A program made the position numbers and the translations under genes. This document shows, one piece after another, positions 27,567 to 36,349 of a stretch of 64,000 nucleotides of DNA; position 1 is the stretch's first letter, and each line of letters opens with the position of its first letter. The stretch is from Peptoniphilaceae bacterium (GTDB lineage: Bacteria > Bacillota > Clostridia > Tissierellales > Peptoniphilaceae), in assembly GCA_028723425.1 (NCBI GenBank), contig JAQYEZ010000038.1, positions 17,256 to 81,255 of the forward strand, given 5' to 3'. The notes below the pieces were generated by a model. The model had not been told where the DNA came from, ran no database searches, and saw only the letters and a list, made by a program, of their open reading frames with translations.

Positions 27567-29048
27567 ATGAATATGGTTAATTTACAAGAACAATTTGAGC
27601 TATATATTAATGGTCAATGGAAGAAACCAGAAAGCGGCAAATATTTAGAAACAAAATCTCCTTCCAATGGTAAACTTATAACAAAATTTGCGCAAGCAGA
27701 AAAAGCTGATATAGACGAGGCTGTAAAGGCAGCAAGAGATGCCTTTGAAGGAGGCTGGAAAGATACATCAACAGAAGAAAGAGCAAAACTTTTAAATAAA
27801 ATTGCCGATGTAATTGATGAAAACAGACAAAGACTTGCCACAGTCGAGTCAATGGATAACGGTAAACCAATAAGAGAAACACTATATGTTGATATACCTG
27901 CAGCAAGTGATCATTTTAGATACTTTGCATCAGTAATTAGAAGTGAAGAAGATAGTGCAAAAACCTTAGATGGTCATCTTTTATCTTTGGTAATTAAAGA
28001 GCCTATCGGTGTTGTAGGACAAATTATTCCTTGGAACTTCCCATTTTTGATGGCAGCATGGAAGATAGCCCCAGCACTTGCTGCTGGTGATACAATAGTT
28101 ATCCATCCTTCATCCTCTACACCTTCATCTTTACTAGAATTTACAAGATTGATAGACGGCATATTGCCTAAAGGAGTATTCAATGTTGTAACTGGAAAAG
28201 GATCAGTTTCTGGAGAAATTTTACAACATCATCAAGGTCTTGATAAACTTGCCTTTACAGGATCTACAGAAGTTGGTAGAGAAATTGGAATTTCTGCTGC
28301 AGAAAATTTAATTCCTGCTACCCTAGAACTTGGTGGAAAATCTGCTAATATTGTCTTTGATGATGCTAATATTGATAAGGCTATAGATGGAGCAATGATG
28401 GGCATACTCTTTAACCAAGGACAAGTTTGCTGTGCAGGATCAAGGCTATTTATCCAAGAAGGAATTTACGATCAATTCTTAGAAAAATTAAAGGATAAAT
28501 TCGAAAATGTAATTGTTGGCGATCCCCTAGACGAAAAAACACAAATGGGATCTCAAATAAATAAGGGACAAGTAGAAAAAATAAAATCATATGTAGATTT
28601 TGCTAGAGAAAGTGGGGCTAGAATAGTTACAGGTGGTAAGGCTAAAGAAGTTAAAGATTTACCAGATGGTGCTTTCTTTGAGCCAACCTTAATTGCTGAT
28701 ATTGAAAATACAAACAAGTGTGCCCAAGAAGAAATATTTGGACCAGTTTTGGTTGTCCAAAAATTCAAAACTGAAGAAGAAGTAATAAAACTTGCCAATG
28801 AGTCAGATTATGGTCTTGGTGGAGCAGTATTTACTTCAAATCTAAATGTTGCCTTTAGAGTTGCCAAATCAGTAAGAACAGGAAGAATGTGGGTTAACAC
28901 CTACAATCAAATCCCAGCTGGTGCACCATTTGGCGGTTACAAGAAATCAGGTATAGGAAGAGAAACTCACAAGATGATTCTTAATGCCTATAGCCAAACA
29001 AAAAATATTATGATCGACCTAAACGAAGAAACTTCAGGTCTATACTAA
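27567..29048 (+). CDS. NAD(P)-dependent aldehyde dehydrogenase
   Basis: The 493-residue enzyme of the ALDH superfamily oxidises an aldehyde to the acid. Visible motifs are IIPWNFPF (cofactor domain), the general-base Glu in LELGGKSANIV (E254), the catalytic Cys in GQVCCAGSRLF (C288 or C289) and the late block EEIFGPVL. It groups by eye with broad-specificity acetaldehyde or betaine-type enzymes; the substrate is not certain. AGGAGG precedes the ATG. It is a single gene with its own promoter and possible operator. Confidence 0.93.
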   Translation: MNMVNLQEQFELYINGQWKKPESGKYLETKSPSNGKLITKFAQAEKADIDEAVKAARDAFEGGWKDTSTEERAKLLNKIADVIDENRQRLATVESMDNGKPIRETLYVDIPAASDHFRYFASVIRSEEDSAKTLDGHLLSLVIKEPIGVVGQIIPWNFPFLMAAWKIAPALAAGDTIVIHPSSSTPSSLLEFTRLIDGILPKGVFNVVTGKGSVSGEILQHHQGLDKLAFTGSTEVGREIGISAAENLIPATLELGGKSANIVFDDANIDKAIDGAMMGILFNQGQVCCAGSRLFIQEGIYDQFLEKLKDKFENVIVGDPLDEKTQMGSQINKGQVEKIKSYVDFARESGARIVTGGKAKEVKDLPDGAFFEPTLIADIENTNKCAQEEIFGPVLVVQKFKTEEEVIKLANESDYGLGGAVFTSNLNVAFRVAKSVRTGRMWVNTYNQIPAGAPFGGYKKSGIGRETHKMILNAYSQTKNIMIDLNEETSGLY

Positions 29049-29087
29049 ACTATATTTAACTAACAAAGTTATCTAAGTATAAAAATA

Positions 29088-29153
29088 AAGCCATTTATAG
29101 CACACTATCCATGTCAATTTCTAATTTGATACGGATAGTGTAGCTAATGGCTT
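29088..29153. repeat. 66-bp nested inverted repeat between convergent genes
   Basis: The outer arms AAGCCAT (29088-29094) and ATGGCTT (29147-29153), middle arms ACACTATCC and GGATAGTGT, and an inner TCAATT/AATTTGA pair build one long, nearly continuous hairpin. On the minus strand it is followed by TTTATTTTTAT, so it can terminate crcB transcription. It is longer and more structured than other terminators here and could be a mobile palindrome. Confidence 0.7.
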
Positions 29154-29242
29154 AAAAGCTTTAAAATAAATAAGCTAATTAATAATATTTCCTATACTTA
29201 TAAAGCATTATTTTTGTTATTAATTAAATCTCACTACATGTA

Positions 29243-29611
29243 TCAATTATTTATTACTATTTTTTCTGCTAAATATACTGCAAAAACTCCACATAAGATA
29301 CTCAAGACAACATAGGCTAAAGCTGTAAGCTTAAATCCTTTTTCAAATAGCTTTTCTGTTTCTAGTGCAAATGATGAAAATGTTGTAAATCCTCCACATA
29401 TACCTACTTTTAAGAATAACTCTAGTTTTGGACTTATTGCATTTTTTGAAGCAATAGATGCAACTATTCCTATTACAAAGGCACCAAATATATTTATAAG
29501 AAATGTCTTTATTGGAAATCCTGTATTAGTATTTACTTCTAAAAGCCCTATTAGATATCTAAGAACTGATCCCAAAAATCCCCCAGCTCCTACTATAAAA
29601 CAATCAAGCAT
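29243..29611 (-). CDS. crcB: Fluoride ion channel CrcB/Fluc
   Basis: A 122-residue, four-helix fluoride channel that works as an antiparallel dimer. Motifs: GAGGFLGSVLRYLIG at the start, NIFGAFVIG, and the pore/sodium-site segment GGFTTFSSFALE. Only one copy is present, so it would have to be a dual-topology homodimer unless a partner lies elsewhere. No fluoride riboswitch is seen in the leader. GAGG precedes the ATG. Confidence 0.95.
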   Translation of the reverse strand: MLDCFIVGAGGFLGSVLRYLIGLLEVNTNTGFPIKTFLINIFGAFVIGIVASIASKNAISPKLELFLKVGICGGFTTFSSFALETEKLFEKGFKLTALAYVVLSILCGVFAVYLAEKIVINN

Positions 29612-29729
29612 ATTAACTCCTCTTTAGCCAATGATTTATCATATAATTTTTAAATAATTTTTTAGTTTTCTACTTAAGTACAAAAACCTATCTTTACTCT
29701 AACCAAGTAAAAAAATCTAATATCTACTA

Positions 29730-30392
29730 TTAATCTATCTCTAGTAATTTATTTATCATATAGTCGGCTGGATCTATTATATCTAGTTTTGTATATCTTT
29801 TTAGGCTGTTCTTAAGATAAGGAAAATGAGTACAAGCAAGTACTATAGCATCAATCTTATATTTTGGATCTTTTATCCCCTCTAGATAAGAAAGTAGAAC
29901 TTTTAGATTCATATCGTCAATAATTTTTTCAGGATCATCTTTTCTCTCTATAGCCATTACAATTGAAAGATTTCCTATAGAAATAGTATTGATATCATCT
30001 CTTGATTCAAGGATTATTTTATCAACTTTGTAAGCAGAAATTCCGTTTGCAGCAAATATTGCCACATTTTTATAGCTAGGATTAATATTTTTATAGGCAT
30101 CTAGGGGTGTTATAAGGGGTATATTTAACAACTTTTGTATCTTTTCACAGTCAATGGCAGAAGATAAGGAATTACAATAGATAAAAATCTTATCCATACC
30201 TTGCTTGATACCAAGCCTTGCTTTTTTTATAAAAATCTCTTCTAGCTTTTCTTTAGAATAATATTGCATCTTTGTCTGTTCTTTAGGATTTACAGACATA
30301 GGAAAAGATAAGCTTTCTATTTTCCTACTTTTTAACAAATCTACTCCCAATTGAGTATCAACACTAGTTCCAGCAAAAACTCCTACCTTCAT
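29730..30392 (-). CDS. Asp/Glu racemase superfamily protein (MurI-like)
   Basis: The 220-residue protein shows the two active-site cysteines of the cofactor-independent racemases: YCNSLSSA about one third along and ACTHFPYL near the end. The opening MKVGVFAGTSVDTQLG differs from the canonical MurI 'GVFDSGxGG', so it may be an Asp/Glu or hydantoin racemase rather than the D-Glu supplier for the wall. The ATG at 30392 has GGAGG; the frame extends 14 codons upstream without a good site. It lies between trpS and crcB. Confidence 0.8.
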   Translation of the reverse strand: MKVGVFAGTSVDTQLGVDLLKSRKIESLSFPMSVNPKEQTKMQYYSKEKLEEIFIKKARLGIKQGMDKIFIYCNSLSSAIDCEKIQKLLNIPLITPLDAYKNINPSYKNVAIFAANGISAYKVDKIILESRDDINTISIGNLSIVMAIERKDDPEKIIDDMNLKVLLSYLEGIKDPKYKIDAIVLACTHFPYLKNSLKRYTKLDIIDPADYMINKLLEID

Positions 30393-30455
30393 AGGTCCTC
30401 CTCTTATGAGTAAGCTTTCAAGTAAAACATACAATATCAGTTAAAATATAAATTT

Positions 30456-31550
30456 TTATTTATATTTATCTCTAAATTTTTCACTTATTGACTTAATATA
30501 ATTCTCATTATTAAAATAATCAATACCCATGGCTTTGTGCACTTGGGCTATTTTCTTTTGCCCTATTAGTCTTGCTTCTTGTGAAGATTTTTCTAGCATT
30601 TTAAAGATTTTTTCCATATCTTTAGCGTATTCTTTTCTTCTTTGCCTAATAGGTCTAAGCTCTGCTTGTAGAATTTCATTTAGGAATTTTTTTACCTTTA
30701 CATCACCAAGACCTCCTCTTTGGTAATGCTCTTTTAATTGATCCAAATTTTTATATTCAGGCAGGTATTTTTCAAAATCTGAGTCCTTGGCAAAGACATC
30801 AAGATAAGTAAATACTATATTTCCTTCTATCTTTCCTGGATCACTTACTTTTATATGATCTGGGTCTGTAAACATTGACATTACTTTTCTTCTTACTTCT
30901 TCTTCTGTATCTGAAAGATATATACAATTATTCAAGGACTTACTCATTTTGGCATTGCCATCAATACCCGGTAGTCTTCTTTGATATTTATTTTCAGGAA
31001 TTACAGCCTTAGGCTCTACAAAAGTTTGACCATAAATTGAATTGAAAGCTCTTACAAGTTCTCTGGCTTGTTCTATCATTGGTTCTTGATCTTCCCCTAC
31101 TGGGACTATATTTGCATCAAATAAAATAATATCTGATGTTTGACTTACAGGATAAATTAAAAATCCTGCTGGCAAAGATTCTCCAAATCCTTTTTGTTTG
31201 ATTTCAGCTTTTACAGTTGGATTTCTTTGTAGTCTTCCCAAATGAACTAAATTTAATAGATAAAAAGTTAATTCTGTTAGTTCTTGGACATAGGATTGAA
31301 CGAAAATCGTAGTTTTTTGTGGATCTATTCCTACACTTAAATAATCTAGTACAACCTCTCCTATGGATTCTTTTATTTTTTCAGGGTTAGTAAAGTTATC
31401 TGTCAAGGCTTGAGCATCGGCAATCATGACATACATTTTATCATAATTACCTTCATTCTGGATTCTAACTCTATTTTTAAGGGATCCAACATAATGACCT
31501 AAATGAAGTCTCCCAGTTGGTCTATCTCCTGTTAATATTATATCTGCCAT
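30456..31550 (-). CDS. trpS: Tryptophanyl-tRNA synthetase
   Basis: Class I synthetase of 364 residues with the HIGH-type motif TGRLHLGHYVGSL and KMSKSLNN. The length is a little over the 330 of B. subtilis because of a C-terminal extension. Unlike valS and serS in this window, its short leader shows no T-box. GGAG lies before the ATG. The prfB terminator (31631-31662) separates it from the secA operon. Confidence 0.97.
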   Translation of the reverse strand: MADIILTGDRPTGRLHLGHYVGSLKNRVRIQNEGNYDKMYVMIADAQALTDNFTNPEKIKESIGEVVLDYLSVGIDPQKTTIFVQSYVQELTELTFYLLNLVHLGRLQRNPTVKAEIKQKGFGESLPAGFLIYPVSQTSDIILFDANIVPVGEDQEPMIEQARELVRAFNSIYGQTFVEPKAVIPENKYQRRLPGIDGNAKMSKSLNNCIYLSDTEEEVRRKVMSMFTDPDHIKVSDPGKIEGNIVFTYLDVFAKDSDFEKYLPEYKNLDQLKEHYQRGGLGDVKVKKFLNEILQAELRPIRQRRKEYAKDMEKIFKMLEKSSQEARLIGQKKIAQVHKAMGIDYFNNENYIKSISEKFRDKYK

Positions 31551-31630
31551 ATTATCTCCTATTTTTTATTTAACAATAATATTATACTTTTTGATTAATT
31601 TTATCAAATTATATTTTTCTTCTGTATTAG

Positions 31631-31662
31631 AAAAAAATCTCTGAAATTTGCTTCTCAGAGAT
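31631..31662 (-). terminator. Rho-independent terminator after prfB
   Basis: ATCTCTGA (31637-31644) pairs with TCAGAGAT (31655-31662); on the minus strand the stem is followed by a run of seven T. It ends the secA-prfB transcript. Confidence 0.85.
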
Positions 31663-31669
31663 CTTACTT

Positions 31670-32789
31670 TTATTTTTTTTCGCTATGACATAAGGATAAA
31701 TAAGCGTCTATAAAGCCTTCTATATCTCCATCCATTACACTTTCCACATTGCCAACTTCAAAGTTTGTTCTGTGATCTTTTACAAGTGTATAAGGTTGGA
31801 AAACATAAGACCTAATTTGGCTGCCCCAAGCTATTTGTGAATAAGTTCCTTGTATATCTTCTATCTTTTCCTTATGTTCTTCTTCCTTAATTTGAACAAG
31901 CTTACTGATCAAAAGTTTCATAGCTGTTTCTCTATTTTGTATTTGACTTCTTTCAGCTTGAGAAGAAGCTACAACTCCTGTCGGCAAGTGGGTTATCCTA
32001 ACAGCAGAGTCTGTCATATTTACGTGCTGACCTCCAGCTCCAGATGCCCTAAAGGTGTCAATTCTTAAATCTTTTGGATCTATTTCTACACTCATATCAT
32101 CATCAAGCTCTGGGAAAATATCTACAGAGGCAAATGAAGTATGACGTCTTTTTTGAGAATCAAAGGGAGAAATCCTTACTAATCTATGAACTCCTTTTTC
32201 CGCCTTTAAATATCCATAGGCAAAAGGTGCTTTTACAAGAAGAGTCGCCGATTTTATTCCTCCTGCCTCTTCATTGTTCATATCTTGGACTTCGTACTTG
32301 TATCCCTTTTTTTCAAAAAATCTTTTGTACATCCTCAAAAGCATTTGCGCCCAATCAGTTGCCTCAAGCCCACCAGCTCCAGCGTGGATTACTAGATAAG
32401 CATTGTTTTTGTCATATTCCCCATCTAGTTGAGTTTTTATTTTAAATGAATTTATTTTTTTCTCAAGTTTTTTTAGTGACTCATCTACAAAATCCAAGCT
32501 ATCTTTTTCGGAAGATTCACTCATCTCTATCAATTCTAATAGATCTTGGTTATCATTTAGCTCATTTTCATAATCATTATAAGTATCCAAATCATTTTTC
32601 TTATCGGAAAGTTCTGCCATGATTTTTTGAGCCTTTTGTCTATCATTCCAAAAATCAGCTTGAGTTGTTTTTTTCTCAAGATCTCTAACTAAAACTTTCA
32701 AATTTGAAATGTCAAAGAGAGTCTCCAATCAATTTTAACATCTTTTGTAAATCTTTTATATGTTCACGTAATTCATAAATTTCTGCCAT
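31670..32789 (-). CDS. prfB: Peptide chain release factor 2 (programmed +1 frameshift)
   Basis: RF2 reads UGA and UAA stop codons. Translation begins at ATG 32789, 2 nt after the secA stop, and gives 25 codons up to a TGA at 32714-32712; a +1 slip at CTT-TGA-C joins the main frame, for 372 residues in all. The main frame has the peptidyl-hydrolysis motif GAGGQH in RASGAGGQHVNMTDS and the specificity region near HRLVRISPFDSQ. The frameshift is the family's classic autoregulation: low RF2 favours slippage at UGA. Confidence 0.96.
32711..32717 (-). other. Programmed +1 frameshift site in prfB
   Basis: The heptamer CTTTGAC holds the in-frame UGA and the slip to GAC. An SD-like GGAG lies 5 nt upstream, a little farther than the 3-nt gap of the well-known AGGGGG element in E. 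coli. The zero-frame peptide is 25 residues. Confidence 0.9.
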
Positions 32790-32791
32790 GA

Positions 32792-35521
32792 TTAACCTTT
32801 TTTGACTTGAGTTTTCTTTCTTTCTCTTTCAAGTCTTCTTCTTTCAGCTCTGGATAAATCTTCTTCATTTATCTTTTCAGTTCCTTGATCACTGGATTCT
32901 TCTTTTGGAACATTGACTTGTTTTCTTTCGATTCCTTGTCTGATTTGAACACTCATCATAAGTCTTATAGTTTCTTCTTGAATTTCTGATGTCATCTTTT
33001 CATACATTTCGAAACCTTCATTTGTGTAAGCTCTGACAGGGTCTTCGTTACCCATAGCTCTTACGCCTATTTCCTTACGCATTTGATCCATTGAATCGAT
33101 ATGTTCCATCCATTTTGTATCAATAACTCTTAAGAGAACAACTCTTTCTATTTCTCTCATGTTTTCACTACCAAATTTTTCTTCCTTCTCTTGGTACTTA
33201 GAAAGAGATGTTTTGTAAATATAATCTATTAATTTATCTTGGGTGAAATCATTTATATTTTCAAAATGTAATTCTTCAACTGGTAAAGCAAGGCTATTTA
33301 GGTAGTTTAATAAGGCTACCATTTCCCAATTTTCTGGTTTTACATCAGGATTTGTAAATGAATAAACTGAAGTTTCGATAATATCTTTTAACATGCCTAA
33401 GATAGATTCTCTCATGTCTTCACCGAAAAGAACTTGTTTTCTTTCGTTATAAATAATGCCTCTTTGTTTATTCATAACATCATCGTATTGGAGAACTCTT
33501 TTTCTTGTTGCAAAGTTATTGGCTTCTACTCTTGTTTGTGCCTTTTCTATAGCTCTTGAAACCATTTTTGAAACTATTGGCTCATCCTCTGGGAAGTCAT
33601 AAGAATCTACAAACTTGCTAACTGCTTCTCCACCATTTAATCTGATTAAATCATCTTCAAGGGAAATGAAGAATCTAGATTTTCCAGGATCACCTTGACG
33701 GCCTGAACGACCTCTTAATTGGTTGTCTATACGTCTTGATTCGTGCCTTTCTGAACCAATTATATAAAGACCTCCAGCTTTTCTAACTTGCTCTGCTTCC
33801 TTGTCTATACCAGGTTTAAATTGGTTTTTGTATTGTCTATATTTTTTTCTTGCTTCTAGTATTTCTTGGTTGTCAGTTTCTGAAAAAGCATCTACTTGTT
33901 CAAGAACTTCATCAGCAATGCCTTCTCTTTTTAATTTTTGTTTAGCCATGTGATCAGCATTTCCACCAAGCATAATATCAGTACCACGACCAGCCATATT
34001 GGTAGCTATAGTGATAGATCCAAACCTACCTGCTTGAGCAACTATATCTGCTTCTCTCTCATGGTTTTTAGCATTTAATACTACATGAGGAATTTGATTT
34101 TTCTTTAATTCTTTGGAAAGTTTTTCTGAATTTTCGATGGAAACTGTACCAACAAGGATTGGTTGACCAGTTTGGTGAACCCTCTTTATTTCATCAATGA
34201 TAGCATTAAACTTTCCTCTTTCATTAATATAAACATGATCTGGATCATCAATTCTTTGTACAGGTTTATTGGTTGGAATTTCAACAACATCAAGTTTATA
34301 TATTTCAGAAAACTCATCTTCTTCTGTTTTTGCTGTACCAGTCATTCCTGATAACTTATCATACATTCTAAAGTAATTTTGGAAAGTAATTGTAGCAAGT
34401 GTTTTACTTTCTGCCTTAACTTCTACTCCTTCTTTAGCTTCTATAGCTTGGTGAAGACCATCAGAATATCTTCTACCATACATAATACGTCCTGTAAATT
34501 CATCTACAATTTGTACTTCACCATTAGTTACTACATAGTCTATATCTCTTGTCATAGTAGTATTTGCCTTTAAGGCATTGTTAATATAGTGGGCTAGTTC
34601 CAAATGTTCAGGGTCTGAAAGGTTATCAATTCCAAAAAACTTCTCTGCCTTTGCTGTACCTTTTTCTGTTAGGTTAGAAGATTTTCTCTTCTCATCAACC
34701 AAATAGTCTACATCTTCTACAACAAACTCCCTATCAAATGGGTCTATATCTGCATCTTCGTTTGGATCAAGTATTCTTCCTTCCAAAGTTTGAATAAACT
34801 CATTTGCTTTTACATAAGTATCTGTAGATTCTTCGCCTTGACCTGAAATAATAAGTGGAGTTCTAGCCTCATCAATAAGAATAGAGTCAACCTCATCGAC
34901 TATAGCATAATGAAGACCTCTTTGTACCATGGAATTTTTATAAATAACCATATTATCTCTTAGGTAATCAAAACCAAATTGGTTATTGGTACCATAGGTA
35001 ATATCGCAAGCATAGTTTACTTGTCTTTCTGAGTTAGTTAGGCCATAAAGTATACAACCTACACTTAGACCTAAGAAAGAGTAAATCTTACCCATCCACT
35101 CTTGGTCACGTTTAGCAAGATAGTCATTTACTGTTACTATATGAACCCCCTTACCTTCCAAAGCATTTAAGTAGGCAGGCAAAGTTTCAACCAAAGTTTT
35201 ACCTTCTCCTGTCTTCATTTCTGCAATCTGACCATTATGTAGAACAATTCCACCCAACAATTGAACAGGGTAGTGTTTAAGTCCTATAACCCTATCACTT
35301 GCTTCTCTAACAACTGCAAATGCCTCAACCAACAAATCATCTAAAGTTTCGCCATTTGCTAATCTTTCTTTAAATTCATTAGTTTTATTTTTTAATTCTT
35401 CGTCTGTTAATTTTTGCATTTCTTCATCTAGTGCTAAAATTTGATCAACAAGTTTTTGATTGTTGTCGATTTCTTTCTGACTAAATGATTTGAAAAAGTT
35501 AAATATTGCCAAATTTTTCAC
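32792..35521 (-). CDS. secA: Preprotein translocase ATPase SecA
   Basis: The motor of the Sec export system, driving preproteins through SecYEG. The 909-residue protein has Walker A MKTGEGKT, the DEAD-box-like VDEVDSILIDEARTPL, the preprotein cross-linking domain, and GRSGRQGDPGKSRF in the second ATPase domain. The C-terminus ends in a charged tail without the usual Cys/His zinc-binding site that contacts SecB. Two starts are possible: GTG 35521 inside GAGGTG, or TTG 35512 with that GAGGTG as its binding site. prfB follows after 2 nt. Confidence 0.97.
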   Translation of the reverse strand: MKNLAIFNFFKSFSQKEIDNNQKLVDQILALDEEMQKLTDEELKNKTNEFKERLANGETLDDLLVEAFAVVREASDRVIGLKHYPVQLLGGIVLHNGQIAEMKTGEGKTLVETLPAYLNALEGKGVHIVTVNDYLAKRDQEWMGKIYSFLGLSVGCILYGLTNSERQVNYACDITYGTNNQFGFDYLRDNMVIYKNSMVQRGLHYAIVDEVDSILIDEARTPLIISGQGEESTDTYVKANEFIQTLEGRILDPNEDADIDPFDREFVVEDVDYLVDEKRKSSNLTEKGTAKAEKFFGIDNLSDPEHLELAHYINNALKANTTMTRDIDYVVTNGEVQIVDEFTGRIMYGRRYSDGLHQAIEAKEGVEVKAESKTLATITFQNYFRMYDKLSGMTGTAKTEEDEFSEIYKLDVVEIPTNKPVQRIDDPDHVYINERGKFNAIIDEIKRVHQTGQPILVGTVSIENSEKLSKELKKNQIPHVVLNAKNHEREADIVAQAGRFGSITIATNMAGRGTDIMLGGNADHMAKQKLKREGIADEVLEQVDAFSETDNQEILEARKKYRQYKNQFKPGIDKEAEQVRKAGGLYIIGSERHESRRIDNQLRGRSGRQGDPGKSRFFISLEDDLIRLNGGEAVSKFVDSYDFPEDEPIVSKMVSRAIEKAQTRVEANNFATRKRVLQYDDVMNKQRGIIYNERKQVLFGEDMRESILGMLKDIIETSVYSFTNPDVKPENWEMVALLNYLNSLALPVEELHFENINDFTQDKLIDYIYKTSLSKYQEKEEKFGSENMREIERVVLLRVIDTKWMEHIDSMDQMRKEIGVRAMGNEDPVRAYTNEGFEMYEKMTSEIQEETIRLMMSVQIRQGIERKQVNVPKEESSDQGTEKINEEDLSRAERRRLERERKKTQVKKG

Positions 35522-35653
35522 CTCTAATTCTCTGTTTATCCTATCATTTTATAAAAAATTATTCAATTACAAAATAAGATAAGCAAAACTTGTCAAATAC
35601 TATAATAAAGTAAATCCCGTAATTTGTAAACTATTATTTTAAATTATAGGCAC

Positions 35654-35686
35654 TAAAAAATGCTAGCCCTAAAAACTAGCATTTTT
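35654..35686 (-). terminator. Rho-independent terminator after hpf
   Basis: AAAAATGCTAG (35656-35666) and CTAGCATTTTT (35676-35686) form an 11-bp perfect stem with T tracts on both strands. It lies just downstream of the hpf stop codon. Confidence 0.9.
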
Positions 35687-35696
35687 ATACTTAAAT

Positions 35697-36233
35697 TTAT
35701 TTCATAGTTGGAATTATTTCACCATAATTTCCATCTTTTCTTTTATAAACAACTCTTACTTGCATTTCTTGATCATCTAAAAATACGAAAAAGTCGTGAT
35801 TTAATAGTTCCATTTGTAAAACTGCTTCTTCTTCGTTCATTGGTTTTACTGAAATTTCTTTAAATCTAACAATTTTACTGGTGGATTCTTTTTCTTCTTC
35901 TAAATCATCAGACAATGATTCAAATCTTATAGACTCTCCACTTTTCCTGTCTCTTTGGAGTTTGGTCTTATATTTTCTTATTTGTCTAACTAATGAATCT
36001 ACAATCATATCCACAGAATCCATGAAGTCCTCTGATTTTTCTTCAGCTCTAAGAATTGTGCCACCCTTTAAATATATAGTTGATTCAACTTTTTTCTCTA
36101 TACCCTCAACAGCAAGATTTACATCCATTTCTTCTTCATGGAAATACTTATCAAGTCTATCAAACTTTGCTTGGCACATCTCTTTTAAATCTTCAGTAAC
36201 ATTAATGTTTTTACCTCTTATATTAAGTTTCAT
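35697..36233 (-). CDS. hpf: Long-form ribosome hibernation promoting factor
   Basis: Long HPF inactivates and stores ribosomes as 100S dimers in starvation. The N-terminal domain starts MKLNIRGKNINVTEDLK and binds the decoding site; an acidic linker (SDDLEEEKEST) leads to the C-terminal dimerisation domain IVRFKEISVKPMNEEEAVLQ and the final block DGNYGEIIPTM. The 178-residue length is typical. GGAGG lies before the ATG. Its promoter region carries both a vegetative and a sigma-B-like signature. Confidence 0.96.
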   Translation of the reverse strand: MKLNIRGKNINVTEDLKEMCQAKFDRLDKYFHEEEMDVNLAVEGIEKKVESTIYLKGGTILRAEEKSEDFMDSVDMIVDSLVRQIRKYKTKLQRDRKSGESIRFESLSDDLEEEKESTSKIVRFKEISVKPMNEEEAVLQMELLNHDFFVFLDDQEMQVRVVYKRKDGNYGEIIPTMK

Positions 36234-36255
36234 ATAGTTACCTCCTATCTTATTT

Positions 36256-36285
36256 TTTATATACCCCTTTCGTATTTGTGTAAAC
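36256..36285 (-). promoter_or_regulatory. Overlapping sigma-A and sigma-B-like promoters of hpf
   Basis: On the minus strand TTTACA (36284-36279), 17 nt and TATAAA (36261-36256) form a sigma-A promoter. In the same stretch GTTTAC (36285-36280), 13 nt and GGGTAT (36266-36261) match the general-stress sigma-B consensus (GTTTAA, 12-14 nt, GGGTAT) at 11 of 12 positions. Confidence 0.6.
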
Positions 36286-36349
36286 GTTTTTAATTTTATT
36301 AATTTATAAAAACAAGTATAGTAAAAAAGAATAAATTAAGGAGAAAATT

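Noticed and set aside
29612-29729. Fluoride riboswitch before crcB
   Set aside because: The short leader lacks the conserved GGCGAUGG and CCGCUAG-type blocks of the crcB motif.
31551-31630. T-box before trpS
   Set aside because: The leader is too short and lacks the AGGGTGG core seen before valS and serS.
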